A stretch of DNA of 64,000 bases, from assembly GCF_030348825.1 (NCBI RefSeq), contig NZ_JAUCES010000005.1, positions 186,001 to 250,000 on the forward strand, given 5' to 3'. Below the pieces are notes generated by a model. That model had not been told where the DNA came from. It saw nothing but the letters and a program-made list of their open reading frames with translations, and did no database searches. The first letter of the stretch is position 1. Each line of letters starts with the position of its first letter. Below are positions 1 to 8,590 of the stretch, piece by piece. This stretch comes from Fictibacillus sp. b24 (lineage in GTDB: Bacteria; Bacillota; Bacilli; Bacillales; Fictibacillaceae). A program made the translations under genes and the position numbers.

Positions 1-492
1 CAGCTAAGACTTGTCGAAGAAACGATCCATCAAACACAGCTTGAGATGAGGGCACTTCTCTTGCATCTTCGTCCAGCAGCATTAAATGGCAAGTCGCTGC
101 AAAAAGGGATGGAAGAACTTTTACAAGAGCTGCTGCAAAAAGTACCGATCGAATTGAAGTGGAAAATTGAAACGATCCCTCTTGATAAAGGGGTAGAGGA
201 TCATCTGTTTCGTATTTTACAAGAATCGGTGTCTAATATCTTGCGGCATGCACAGGCAAACAAAGCTCAAATTCTGCTTGTTCAGCGTGACGATCTTATT
301 ATCCTTCGTATTGAGGATGATGGAGTCGGCTTTAAGATGGATCAGGACAAAACAGGTTCATATGGACTTCAGAATATGCATGAACGTGCGGCTGAAATCG
401 GCGGTACGCTTAAGATTGTGAGTCTGCCAGGTGAAGGAACACGACTTGAAGTAAAAGTTCCAATTTTATCAGCGGGAGAGGAAAAAGTATGA
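1..492 (+). CDS. liaS: Sensor histidine kinase LiaS, 3' part
   Basis: C-terminal 163 residues of a NarL/LuxR-partner histidine kinase; the reading frame is open from base 1, so the gene starts outside the window. It opens inside the HisKA_3 dimerisation helix just after the phospho-acceptor region ([21 protein letters not shown]-type helix, as in LiaS/VraS), then a HATPase_c domain with the N box ([15 protein letters not shown]) and G boxes ([18 protein letters not shown]). LiaS senses cell-envelope stress at the membrane and phosphorylates LiaR. The stop overlaps the liaR start by four bases (ATGA), so the two are translationally coupled. The sensor input domain and LiaF are not visible here. 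Confidence 0.9.
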   Translation, partial: QLRLVEETIHQTQLEMRALLLHLRPAALNGKSLQKGMEELLQELLQKVPIELKWKIETIPLDKGVEDHLFRILQESVSNILRHAQANKAQILLVQRDDLIILRIEDDGVGFKMDQDKTGSYGLQNMHERAAEIGGTLKIVSLPGEGTRLEVKVPILSAGEEKV

Positions 493-1118
493 TTAAAGTG
501 TTATTAGTGGATGATCACGAGATGGTGCGAATCGGCGTTTCTGCTTATCTTTCTGCGCAGGCTGATATTGAAGTAACAGCAGAAGCGGAAAACGGAAAAG
601 TAGCTGTAGAGAAGGCATTGGCGATTAAACCAGACATTATCTTGATGGACCTTGTGATGGACGAAATGGACGGTATCGAAGCGACACGCGAGATTACAAA
701 TGCTTGGCCGGAAGCGAAAATCATTGTCGTTACAAGTTTTCTTGATGATGAAAAAGTGTATCCTGCATTAGAGGCAGGAGCTTCAAGCTATATGTTAAAA
801 ACATCAAAAGCGAGCGATATTGCTCAAGCCGTTCGCGATACATTCCACGGAAAGTCCGTTCTTGAACCCGAAGTAACGGGGAAGATGATGAGCAAGATGA
901 GACAAAAGCAAACGCGCGAGCCACATGAAGAGCTGACCGCGCGCGAGATGGAAATCTTAATGCTGATGACAAAAGGAAAGACAAACCAAGAAATCGCGGA
1001 TGAGCTGTTTATCGCTTTAAAAACAGTGAAAGTACACGTGAGCAATATCTTGAGCAAACTGGATGTGCAAGATCGAACACAGGCTGTTATTTATGCCTTT
1101 AACCATTCGTTGGTTTAG
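489..1118 (+). CDS. liaR: Response regulator LiaR
   Basis: A 209-residue NarL-family response regulator. The receiver domain (1-120) has the acidic pair D8/D9, the phospho-acceptor D54 (ILMDLVMD) and K at KTS near 105; a LuxR-type helix-turn-helix occupies about 145-205 ([21 protein letters not shown]). In Bacillus LiaR turns on envelope-stress genes in response to bacitracin, vancomycin and daptomycin. It overlaps liaS, its cognate kinase, so partner assignment is secure. No lia target genes (liaIH) lie downstream; a dispersed repeat starts only a few bases after the stop, so any terminator must be within that element. Confidence 0.92.
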   Translation: MIKVLLVDDHEMVRIGVSAYLSAQADIEVTAEAENGKVAVEKALAIKPDIILMDLVMDEMDGIEATREITNAWPEAKIIVVTSFLDDEKVYPALEAGASSYMLKTSKASDIAQAVRDTFHGKSVLEPEVTGKMMSKMRQKQTREPHEELTAREMEILMLMTKGKTNQEIADELFIALKTVKVHVSNILSKLDVQDRTQAVIYAFNHSLV

Positions 1119-1121
1119 TCA

Positions 1122-1318
1122 TTGTTGCTCTTGAAAGTGGTTGATTTCCGTTCCAGGTGCTCGCTTTCCGCGGGGCAGGCGGTGAGCCACATTCGGACGT
1201 TTCACTTTTAAGTGTCTCACCTGACCGCCAGTCCCGCAGGAGTCTCGCGCCTTACACTCCAATCAACTTATCAATGAAGAGAGTAAACCAAATGAGCAAA
1301 AAGCAACATTCTTTTAGA
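1122..1318 (+). repeat. Dispersed 190-bp element, copy 1
   Basis: Begins four bases after liaR. Outer inverted ends are TTGTTGCTCTT (left) and AAAAGCAACA (right); inner ends are AGTGGTTGATTTCCG and CCAATCAACTT. The centre can fold: GGCGG-TGAG pairs with CTCACC-TGACCGCC around a CACTT/AAGTG hairpin. This is subtype A (centre CACATTCGGACGTTTCAC). It is the only clear structure in the liaR-ade gap. Confidence 0.85.
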
Positions 1319-1343
1319 TAACCGCCTTGTTGATAGTCTTTAT

Positions 1344-3080
1344 TTATTCGACTTTCACAGAGATATGCTGAAACGTTTTAAAGTCGAAAAGTCCTAAATC
1401 TGTCAGCTTCATTTCCGGAATAACAGGTAGAGTTAAAAAAGATAGCGTTAAGAACGGATCGAAGTCACCGGTAAAACCGATCTCGTTTAGCTTAGCTTTT
1501 AAGTAGATAATTTCCTCATTTACTTTTGTAAAAGGTTGATCTGACATTAATCCTGAGATAGGCAGGGGAACGGATGCGAGAACCTTTCCATCTTTAACGA
1601 TTACATAGCCGCCCTGCATCTTTTGGATGGCATCGATAGCCAAAAGCATATCTTCATCATTCGTGCCTGCAACGACAAGGTTATGAGAATCGTGAGCTAC
1701 AGTCGACGCGATCGCACCGTTTTTAATTAAAAGTCCCTTAACAACGCCAAGACCGATGTTTCCGGTTTGTTTATGCCGTTCGATAACAGCCATTTTTAAT
1801 AAATCGTCAGAAATTGAAGGTGTAAAAAGGCCGTTTTCTGCTTTAGCACGCAACACCTTCTTTTTTGTTACAAGCTGGTTCGGAATGACCTCAATGACGT
1901 GAATGGAATCTCCGTCACTAATGGGGATAGCGAGCTTTTCAGATCCTATCTCCGGAAGATTCACCGATTGCATTAAAGGAGCTGGAGGTTTTTCTGTGTT
2001 AACCTCTTCACCTGTAAACGTACCGTCCTTAGCAACTGATTTTCCTCCAACAAAAACTTCAGAAATAGATACCGCTTCTAACTCATCCAGCAAAATAAAA
2101 TCTGCTATGCATCCTGGCGAAATGGCGCCTTTTTTATCCAGACCGTAACATTCAGCTGCATTTAGAGTGGCTAGTTGAATGGATTGAAGAGGGGATAGTC
2201 CTTCTTTAATCGCAAGCCTTACGTTATGATCAACACTTCCTTCAACAACGAGGTCATCGAGGTGCTTATCGTCGGTACAAAATAAAAAGCGACGTGCATT
2301 GTTAGGCGTTACAGCTTTAATAAGGGCTTTTAGATTCTTTGCAACAGATCCTTCCCGAATTAAAACGTACATGCCCCGGCGAATCCGATCCAGTGCTTCC
2401 TCAGCTGTGGTACATTCATGATCTGTCGTAATCAGGGATGAGCGATACACATTGATTCCGTTCGCGTCGAGACCAGCCGCATGCCCGTCGATTCTGCCTT
2501 TGTTGTTCGCGGCTGAAACAATTTTACTGAGCATGTCGTTATCTCCTTTAAAAACAGCAGGAAAGTCCATCACTTCCGCAAGCCCAAGTACTCGAGGGTG
2601 TTTATAGAACGGTTCAAGATCTGCAGCTTTTAAGGTGGCTCCTGCATTTTCAAAAGGCGTTGCTGGAACAGAGGACGGCAGCATCACACGAACGTCCAGG
2701 GGAAGTCCTTCCGATTGATCCAGCATGAAGGAGATGCCTGTAGCTCCCGATACGTTGCCGATCTCGTGCGGGTCTGTAATGACGGTTGTGACCCCATGAG
2801 CGAGCAGTACTTTGCTGAACTCAGCAGGTGTCACCATAGAGGACTCGATATGCACATGGCCGTCTATGAACGCAGGAGATACATATTTACCGGCAGCATC
2901 GATCGTCTCATGTCCTTCGTACTCACCAATTCCTGCAATATAGCCATCCACAATCGCAATGTCAGCTTCTAAAATTTCAAGGTTAAACACATCAATAATT
3001 TTTCCATTCTTAACGACGACATCTGCAGGGATTCTTTTTGTACTGACATCAATTCGTTTCTTTAATTGATCTTGGTTCAT
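1344..3080 (-). CDS. ade: Adenine deaminase
   Basis: A 578-residue amidohydrolase converting adenine to hypoxanthine and ammonia in purine salvage. The usual length for the family. An N-terminal beta-sandwich precedes the TIM barrel; the metal-binding HVH is at 75-77 (FIDGHVHIESS), followed by TDPHEIGNVSG, GHAAGLD and the late metal site FCTDDKH. The C-terminal adenine-deaminase domain carries the HDSHN motif. The start has a strong SD (AAAGGAG) about 8 bases upstream. It is transcribed separately from the ywbE cluster, which ends in a terminator at 3158-3186. No purine riboswitch is seen upstream. Confidence 0.95.
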   Translation of the reverse strand: MNQDQLKKRIDVSTKRIPADVVVKNGKIIDVFNLEILEADIAIVDGYIAGIGEYEGHETIDAAGKYVSPAFIDGHVHIESSMVTPAEFSKVLLAHGVTTVITDPHEIGNVSGATGISFMLDQSEGLPLDVRVMLPSSVPATPFENAGATLKAADLEPFYKHPRVLGLAEVMDFPAVFKGDNDMLSKIVSAANNKGRIDGHAAGLDANGINVYRSSLITTDHECTTAEEALDRIRRGMYVLIREGSVAKNLKALIKAVTPNNARRFLFCTDDKHLDDLVVEGSVDHNVRLAIKEGLSPLQSIQLATLNAAECYGLDKKGAISPGCIADFILLDELEAVSISEVFVGGKSVAKDGTFTGEEVNTEKPPAPLMQSVNLPEIGSEKLAIPISDGDSIHVIEVIPNQLVTKKKVLRAKAENGLFTPSISDDLLKMAVIERHKQTGNIGLGVVKGLLIKNGAIASTVAHDSHNLVVAGTNDEDMLLAIDAIQKMQGGYVIVKDGKVLASVPLPISGLMSDQPFTKVNEEIIYLKAKLNEIGFTGDFDPFLTLSFLTLPVIPEMKLTDLGLFDFKTFQHISVKVE

Positions 3081-3157
3081 CAGCTGATCTCCTTTAGAGA
3101 AAAATCTACCACCTAGTATACGAACAACTTTACTATCTTATTTCATATGAATAAAAA

Positions 3158-3186
3158 GAAAAACGGTCCCAAGAGAGACCGTTTTG
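3158..3186 (-). terminator. Intrinsic terminator of the ywbE cluster
   Basis: Read on the minus strand: stem AAACGGTC/GACCGTTT with an 8-base loop, then a T-rich run. It lies six bases after the ywbE stop and separates the three-gene cluster from ade. Confidence 0.8.
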
Positions 3187-3191
3187 TGTCG

Positions 3192-3383
3192 TTAATTCAG
3201 AATGTCGATTACTCGGCCAACTTGACCATCTTCTAAGCGCACCTTAATACCATGTGGATGGTTAGGTGAGTTCGTTAAAATATCTTTTACGATACCTTTT
3301 GTTTTCTTGCCAGAACGCTGATCAGCTTTTAAGATCACGTTCACAGGGAGGCCAGGGGTGATGTTAGAACGCTTGCGATGCAT
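3192..3383 (-). CDS. ywbE: YwbE family protein
   Basis: A 63-residue protein of the YwbE (DUF2196) family, small beta-rich and basic, function unknown. The characteristic core is R-x-G-KKTKGIVKDILTNS followed by HPHGIKVRLEDGQVGRV, which reads like a small KOW/SH3-like nucleic-acid-binding barrel (inference). The start codon follows the stop of the preceding 58-residue gene with no gap, so translation is probably coupled. It is the last gene of a minus-strand cluster with the two unknowns upstream. Confidence 0.85.
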   Translation of the reverse strand: MHRKRSNITPGLPVNVILKADQRSGKKTKGIVKDILTNSPNHPHGIKVRLEDGQVGRVIDILN

Positions 3384-3560
3384 TTAAACGCCTGTTCTCC
3401 GTGCTTGATTGTTTGCCTTTTTTGTCTGCTGATTTTTAAGCTGGTTTGCCACTTTTACAGGGCCTTTGCTGAATTTACCGCCTGATTGCTGTGCTTTCTT
3501 TTCAGCTAAGCGCTGTTTAGCGATCTCTTGAAAGCTTAATTTCTTTTTCTCCTCAGCCAT
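3384..3560 (-). CDS. Small basic protein of unknown function
   Basis: A 58-residue Lys/Gln/Asn-rich protein. I place the start at the ATG at 3560 because a GAGGTG Shine-Dalgarno lies 6 bases upstream; an in-frame GTG three codons earlier overlaps that SD and is unlikely. An N-terminal amphipathic helix (KLSFQEIAKQRLAEKKAQ) is followed by a low-complexity basic tail ending in ANNQARRTGV, suggesting RNA or ribosome contact (inference). It abuts ywbE. I recognise no named family. Confidence 0.7.
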   Translation of the reverse strand: MAEEKKKLSFQEIAKQRLAEKKAQQSGGKFSKGPVKVANQLKNQQTKKANNQARRTGV

Positions 3561-3575
3561 CTTTATCACCTCTAT

Positions 3576-4070
3576 TTATTTTTGCTTTTTGAATCCTGCT
3601 TCTTTTAAATAGCCTTCTGCTTCTGCATACGTTTCGAATGCTGCTTCTAGTGCATCATCTTCATCAAAAATGAACCACATGCCGTCTTCACCTACAAGAC
3701 GAATTTTTTCGTGACCGTAGCTGTACCACTGTTCTTCTTTACGCTCGTCCTCATCTGAACGATCTTTCTTTGGTTGCTGCCAGCCATGTTTTTTAGAAAG
3801 GAACTCCATAGATTCTTGAATAAGAGCAATCAATTCGTCTGCTTCATAGTCCCGAATATTAACATAGCCCTTATCGTTCTTTACGCTTTGCGGCAGGTGT
3901 CCACCATAGACGAAGCCGTTTCCGTTCGGGTGAAGGTGATACACGACAATTTTCTTGTCTTGTACACTTTCTTCAAAGTGGAAGTTCAAGCGGCCTAAGG
4001 AAACCTCATGAATGTCGAGCTCCGGGAAATTTTCTTGAATTAAAGCAATTTTATCTTCAAATGAAAGCAT
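3576..4070 (-). CDS. Conserved hypothetical protein, 164 aa
   Basis: A soluble, acidic protein with no signal peptide or membrane segment. The N-terminal two thirds alternates beta strands and helices (KKIVVYHLHPNGNGFVYGGHLP, then DYEADELIALIQESMEFLSKK). After a charged Lys/Asp/Glu linker (about 108-118) the tail reads EKIRLVGEDGMWFIFDEDDALEAAFETYAEAEGYL, resembling a small substrate- or partner-binding module. It sits 15 bases upstream of the small basic gene in the ywbE cluster. No function can be assigned from sequence. Confidence 0.75.
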   Translation of the reverse strand: MLSFEDKIALIQENFPELDIHEVSLGRLNFHFEESVQDKKIVVYHLHPNGNGFVYGGHLPQSVKNDKGYVNIRDYEADELIALIQESMEFLSKKHGWQQPKKDRSDEDERKEEQWYSYGHEKIRLVGEDGMWFIFDEDDALEAAFETYAEAEGYLKEAGFKKQK

Positions 4071-4158
4071 ATTTTATACTCTCCGTTTCTTTTATTGTGA
4101 TTGGTTGATTATATCACATTGAACGAAGAAAACGAAAATGCCTCTTGGGGATAATTCT

Positions 4159-4433
4159 TTGTAGCTCATGGAAGTAAGTTGATCTCCGTTTCAGGTGCTT
4201 CGCTTTCCGCGGGGCAGGCGGTGAGCCCCTTGCCGCTTTGCGCCGTTAAGGGTCTCCACCTGACCGCCTCAAGAGAGTATTCTTGCTCCTGCGTCTACAA
4301 GCTAATGCTTTCGAGATGAGCTTCCTCGTCGCATGCCTTGCTTAGAAGCTTCTCAGGTGGTAGGCACGCACCTTACACTACATTCAACTTAGCAATGAAG
4401 AAAAAGTAATCTAATGCAAGATCTTTCTTAGAG
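4159..4433 (+). repeat. Dispersed element, copy 2, enlarged
   Basis: Carries the same left inner end (AAGTTGATCTCCGTTTCAGG) and right inner end (CATTCAACTT), and a decayed outer right end (GCAAGATCTTTCTTAGA). The centre is subtype B (GCCGCTTTGCGCCGTTAAGG). About 90-100 extra bases lie between CTGACCGCC and GCACGCACC, where other copies have a short GTCCCGCAGGAGTCTC segment. Confidence 0.75.
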
Positions 4434-4544
4434 GAGCCTTTAGTAATTTCTCGTTCGCGCAGTTGGCGAGCAGTTACGCGCAGTCACTGCTTGTACTCAC
4501 TCTACACGTTCAATTACATGCATAAAAACATCGTTAAAAAGCGA

Positions 4545-4592
4545 AAAGCCGGCACTTTAGTCAGCTTAAGACCTTTTGTGCCAGCTTTTTCT
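4545..4592 (-). terminator. Intrinsic terminator of the M20 dipeptidase gene
   Basis: Minus-strand hairpin with stem AAAAGCTGGCAC/GTGCCGGCTTTT and a long loop, starting just after the dipeptidase stop at 4597. Confidence 0.7.
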
Positions 4593-4596
4593 TAAA

Positions 4597-5991
4597 TTAT
4601 AGTGCGGATGCTTCTTTTTTTATCGACTTTTCTAGTTCAAACCAGTAGTCAGCGAGTGTTTCCATCCCTTTGTCGAAGTTTTCGAGGTGGAAATGTTCGT
4701 TCGGCGCGTGGAAGTTTTCTGTTGAAAGACCGAAGCCCATTAAGACAACAGGAATCTTTAGCATTTGATCGAACGTTGCGACAATCGGAATCGATCCGCC
4801 GCCTCGAGTGAACGCTGTTGGCACGCCATAAACTTTTTCATAGGAACGTGCAGCTGCTTGAATAGCAGGGTGATCGAACGGTGTGACATAAGGTGCTCCT
4901 TTATCAAAAAGAGTGACCTTCACATCGATGCCTGCAGGCTTATGCTTTTCAATATGTTCCTTTACTTTTTCGATGATTTCATCTGGCTCCTGATTTGGTA
5001 CGAGTCGGCAGCTGATCTTCGCATGAGCTTTTGCAGGGATAACGGTCTTGATGCCTTCGCCTTGGAAGCCGCCCCATACACCGTTTAATTCTAGCGTTGG
5101 ACGAGCCCATGTGCGTTCGATGTGAGAATAGCCTTCTTCACCGGTAAGCTCTGATACACCGAGCTGCTCTTTAAGTGCGTCTTCAGTTAGCGGCAAAGCA
5201 CGGAACGCAGCTCTTTCTTCTTCCGTTAATTCTTGTACATTATCATAAAAGCCATCTACTAAAATACGGCCGTTTTCGTCACGGAACGATTGAAGAAGCT
5301 CTGTGATGGCATGCAGCGGGTTTTGAACCGCTCCACCATAAAGACCTGAATGAAGGTCACTGTTTGGTCCGGTTACATCCACCTGCATCGCACACATGCC
5401 GCGCAGTCCATAGCAGATTGCCGGTTTTCCGCGGTCAAGCATTCCTGTATCTGAAATGACGATTACGTCGGCTGCAAGCAAGTCTTTATTTTCCTCAATG
5501 AACTTTGGAAGGCTTGGGCTGCCAATTTCTTCTTCTCCTTCAATACAGAATTTGAAATTGAGGGGAAGCGTTCCTTCAGATTCTAGAATCGCTTGTAAAA
5601 CTTTTACGTGCATGAATGTTTGGCCTTTATCATCGGATGCGCCGCGAGCGTACAATTTGTTATCACGTATAGTAGCTTCGTACGGTGGGGATTCCCAAAG
5701 CTCAACAGGGTCAACTGGCTGAACGTCATAGTGACCATAAACAAGAACTGTCGGCTTGCCTTCAGCTTTTAACCAGTCGCCATAAACAACCGGATGTCCA
5801 TCTGTTTCATAGATTTCCACGTTGTCCATGCCGGCTTTTTTAAGGTTATCTGCAATCCATTCAGCACCTTTTCGTACGTCTTCCTTGTGTTCAGGCAGTG
5901 CGCTGACACTTGGGACTGCAAGCCAGTCGGTTAACTCTTTTAAATGTGTGTCGCGATTTTCTTTTAAATAATTCACAATTTTGTCTGTCAT
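4597..5991 (-). CDS. M20 family dipeptidase
   Basis: A 464-residue dinuclear-zinc peptidase of the M20 (CNDP/PM20-like) group that releases amino acids from dipeptides in the cytoplasm. Visible metal and catalytic residues: H87 and D89 in VYGHYDVQP, D120 in RGASDDKGQ, the catalytic/bridging E153-E154 in EGEEEIGS, D in VISDTGM and a late H in NEHFHLEN. The dimerisation 'lid' domain (about 205-355) contains DLHSGLYGG. Length is normal and the N terminus (MTDKIVNYLKENRD) is typical. A good SD (AGGAGG) precedes ATG. Substrate range cannot be read from sequence. Confidence 0.92.
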   Translation of the reverse strand: MTDKIVNYLKENRDTHLKELTDWLAVPSVSALPEHKEDVRKGAEWIADNLKKAGMDNVEIYETDGHPVVYGDWLKAEGKPTVLVYGHYDVQPVDPVELWESPPYEATIRDNKLYARGASDDKGQTFMHVKVLQAILESEGTLPLNFKFCIEGEEEIGSPSLPKFIEENKDLLAADVIVISDTGMLDRGKPAICYGLRGMCAMQVDVTGPNSDLHSGLYGGAVQNPLHAITELLQSFRDENGRILVDGFYDNVQELTEEERAAFRALPLTEDALKEQLGVSELTGEEGYSHIERTWARPTLELNGVWGGFQGEGIKTVIPAKAHAKISCRLVPNQEPDEIIEKVKEHIEKHKPAGIDVKVTLFDKGAPYVTPFDHPAIQAAARSYEKVYGVPTAFTRGGGSIPIVATFDQMLKIPVVLMGFGLSTENFHAPNEHFHLENFDKGMETLADYWFELEKSIKKEASAL

Positions 5992-6013
5992 CTAAAAATC
6001 CTCCTTATGTACG

Positions 6014-6481
6014 CTATGCTCTACTTCCTAGTTTAATGGAGTTCAGCTCGGAAATGAAATAATCTTTATCTTCTTTTTTCGTGATGAGTTGAGCGGCTTC
6101 CAACGCGAGCGAGTAGTATTCCTCTATCTTGTTTTCATCACCTTTTACTAGATACCCACGAGCGACAGCTTCATAGGCAAATGCTAAATCAAAATCCCCT
6201 ATATTGTTTTCTAAGCAAAGAGTCAGAGATTCATTTCCGTGAAGAAGTGCTGAATCACTCATCTTTAAAAGTGAATATACTCTTGAGATCTGCCACTCTC
6301 CGCGAGCAAAGTTAAGAGGTTCACCAGCTATACCCCAATGAAAGCGGGAAGCATGTGCGGTGTGGATCATTTCCAGGTCTTCTTCATGTGTGCGGTCTTT
6401 CTTTTCCATGAGGTCCCATGTTTTGTTGAAATTATCGACCGCCTGTTTTCTGTGCCATTCTGTCAATGTAAACTTGTCCAT
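6014..6481 (-). CDS. Hypothetical helical protein, 155 aa
   Basis: I start it at the ATG at 6481 (MDKFTLTEWHRKQAVDNFNKTW) because AAGGTG lies about 10 bases upstream; the longer frame has no SD. The protein is almost all helical, with two repeats resembling tetratricopeptide units (GEWQISRVYSLLKMSDSALLH and DFDLAFAYEAVARGYLVKGD). No membrane segments or signal are seen. It is probably a TPR-type scaffold, but no function can be named. It is divergent from proC, sharing the 6482-6594 region. Confidence 0.75.
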   Translation of the reverse strand: MDKFTLTEWHRKQAVDNFNKTWDLMEKKDRTHEEDLEMIHTAHASRFHWGIAGEPLNFARGEWQISRVYSLLKMSDSALLHGNESLTLCLENNIGDFDLAFAYEAVARGYLVKGDENKIEEYYSLALEAAQLITKKEDKDYFISELNSIKLGSRA

Positions 6482-6594
6482 CCATTTCACACACCTTATG
6501 TATTTGTGGTTTACTAAAGGTAAAGCTATCGGTATGAGTATTCTGTATGAATGACCGTTTCCCTTTATAAAAGATAGAAAGAAGTGCATATAGT

Positions 6595-7404
6595 ATGGAG
6601 AAGAAAATAGGTTTTATCGGCTTTGGTAAGATGGCGCAGGCGATGGCAGGAGGTATGATCAATTCAGGTTTGATCAGCCCAGATCAGATTATAGCGAGCA
6701 TGCGAACGGAGAAAACACGCCTGTATGTAGAGAAGCAATATGGTATAAGCACATTCTCTTCTAATAGTGATGTTGCAAAAGCGGCTGACGTGCTGTTCCT
6801 TGCTGTTGCGCCTTATTCTTATTTTGAAGTCATTGGAGAGATAAAGAAATTCGTAAAGTCTGATGTAATCATCGTAACGATTGCAGCGGGGATTACAACG
6901 ATAGATGTTGAACAAGCTTTCGGGAAAAAGGTAAAGGTCGTTCGAACGATGCCGAACACACCTTCACTCGTCGGAGCCGGCATGACAGCTGTTTCGGTAA
7001 ACGCTGAAATCACAGATCACGAGTTGGAAATCGTGGAAGAGCTGTTAAGCAGTTTTGGAAAAGTAGAAGTAATCATAGAATCTCAGATGGATGCGATTCC
7101 TGCAATTAGCGGTTCTTCACCTGCATATGTGTACATGATGATCGAAGCGATGGCTGACGGTGGTGTGCGACAAGGACTTTCACGCGATCAGTCCTACCGT
7201 TTGGCGGCTCAAGCGGTTTTAGGAGCGGCACAGATGGTGCTTGAAACGGGTAAACATCCAGGTGAGTTAAAAGATCAAGTAACATCACCTGGCGGCGCAA
7301 CGATTGCGGCGGTCTCGGTGCTTGAGCAAGAACGTTTCCGCGGTGCTGTGTTAGCGGCGATGGAAAGCTGTACAGAGAAAGTCAAAGAATTGGGGAAAAA
7401 GTAG
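6595..7404 (+). CDS. proC: Pyrroline-5-carboxylate reductase
   Basis: A 269-residue NAD(P)H-dependent enzyme for the last step of proline synthesis. The Rossmann start is IGFIGFGKMAQAMAGG (residues 5-20); the family signature near the C-terminal dimer domain is SGSSPAYVYMMIEAMADGGVRQGL, and the loop DQVTSPGGATIAAV is present. The SD is AGAAAGAAGTG. The next gene, a DEAD-box helicase, starts directly after the stop (TAG then ATG), so both are co-translated. Bacillus carries several proC paralogues (proG, proH, proI); which one this is cannot be settled here. Confidence 0.93.
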   Translation: MEKKIGFIGFGKMAQAMAGGMINSGLISPDQIIASMRTEKTRLYVEKQYGISTFSSNSDVAKAADVLFLAVAPYSYFEVIGEIKKFVKSDVIIVTIAAGITTIDVEQAFGKKVKVVRTMPNTPSLVGAGMTAVSVNAEITDHELEIVEELLSSFGKVEVIIESQMDAIPAISGSSPAYVYMMIEAMADGGVRQGLSRDQSYRLAAQAVLGAAQMVLETGKHPGELKDQVTSPGGATIAAVSVLEQERFRGAVLAAMESCTEKVKELGKK

Positions 7405-8520
7405 ATGGGTTTTAAAGAATTAGGGATTCACGAGCAATTTATCGATCTATTGCTGCAAAACGGTATAGGCGAACCGACGCCGATTCAAAAAGAAACGATT
7501 CCTGTGATTTTAGAAGGGAAAGACGTAGTTGGACAAGCGCAAACGGGAACTGGAAAGACGCTTGCTTTCGTGCTTCCTCTTCTTCAAAAAATAGATGTTG
7601 AGCGTGACGCGATTCAAGGCTTAATCGTTGCTCCGACTAGAGAGCTAGCCATTCAGATTACAGCTGAAGTTCGCAAACTAACTGAAGCTCACGATGAAAT
7701 TAACGTGCTCGCTGTGTACGGCGGGCAGGATGTGATCGCGCAGATGCACAAGCTTGAGGGTAAAGTTCATGTTGTAGTAGCAACACCTGGAAGACTGCTC
7801 GATCACATTCGCCGCGAAACGATTGACTTATCTCATGTTTCAACGTTTGTTCTAGATGAAGCCGATCAGATGCTGCATATCGGATTTTTAGATGATATTG
7901 AAGACATCATGGATGAGGTGCCGGAGAATCGCCAAACGCTGCTTTTTTCAGCGACGATGCCGTATGAAGTAAAGAAACTAGCCGAAACGTATACAAACGA
8001 CCCTCGTGATATTCACGTGAAAACGAAACAGATCACACTAAAAGAAATCCGTCAGCGAATCGTGGAAACAACGGATCGAGGCAAGCAGAATGATCTCGTT
8101 CAAACAATCCGTTTGCTGCGGCCTTATTTAGCTATTATTTTTTGCCGGACGAAAAGAAGAGCCAGTAAGTTAAATGAAGCGCTGCAAACTATGGGGTACA
8201 ATTCCGATGAACTGCATGGCGACCTTTCACAAGCGAAAAGGGAAGACGTGATGAGGCGTTTTCGTGAAGGCGAGATTCAGTTTCTTGTTGCGACAGACGT
8301 GGCAGCCCGCGGACTTGATGTAGAAGGTGTTACGCATGTCTTTAACTATGATATCGCCCTTGATACGGAGAGCTACATTCATAGAATCGGCAGAACGGGA
8401 CGTGCAGGTGGAAAAGGATTAGCTGTAACGTTTGTTGCACAAAAGGATCGCAGACTGCTTCAGTTGATAGAACGAGAGACAAACCAGAGTTTGAAGGCTC
8501 TGAAACTCGAATATTTGTAG
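7405..8520 (+). CDS. DEAD-box RNA helicase, YfmL-like
   Basis: A minimal-core helicase of 371 residues, without the C-terminal RNA-binding tail of DbpA/CshA. Q motif GEPTPIQ near 22-28, motif I AQTGTGKT at 45-52, Ia PTRELA at 77-82, motif II DEAD at 151-154, motif III SAT at 182-184, motif [11 protein letters not shown], motif [12 protein letters not shown]. Length and architecture match B. subtilis YfmL, linked there to ribosome maturation in the cold; the assignment rests on length and motifs. It has no own SD other than the 3' end of proC, so it is probably translated by coupling. Confidence 0.88.
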   Translation: MGFKELGIHEQFIDLLLQNGIGEPTPIQKETIPVILEGKDVVGQAQTGTGKTLAFVLPLLQKIDVERDAIQGLIVAPTRELAIQITAEVRKLTEAHDEINVLAVYGGQDVIAQMHKLEGKVHVVVATPGRLLDHIRRETIDLSHVSTFVLDEADQMLHIGFLDDIEDIMDEVPENRQTLLFSATMPYEVKKLAETYTNDPRDIHVKTKQITLKEIRQRIVETTDRGKQNDLVQTIRLLRPYLAIIFCRTKRRASKLNEALQTMGYNSDELHGDLSQAKREDVMRRFREGEIQFLVATDVAARGLDVEGVTHVFNYDIALDTESYIHRIGRTGRAGGKGLAVTFVAQKDRRLLQLIERETNQSLKALKLEYL

Positions 8521-8590
8521 ATCATAAAAAGAATACAAACCCATATTATGGAATAGGTGACTGTATGTTCTATAAGAATGGGGTGATAGT

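Noticed and set aside
730-1057. Minus-strand ORFs inside liaR
   Set aside because: Fully inside a confident gene, no SD, no domain; shadows.
3081-3157. PurR box or purine riboswitch before ade
   Set aside because: Only a partial CGAAC half-site is seen and no aptamer fold; not enough to claim.
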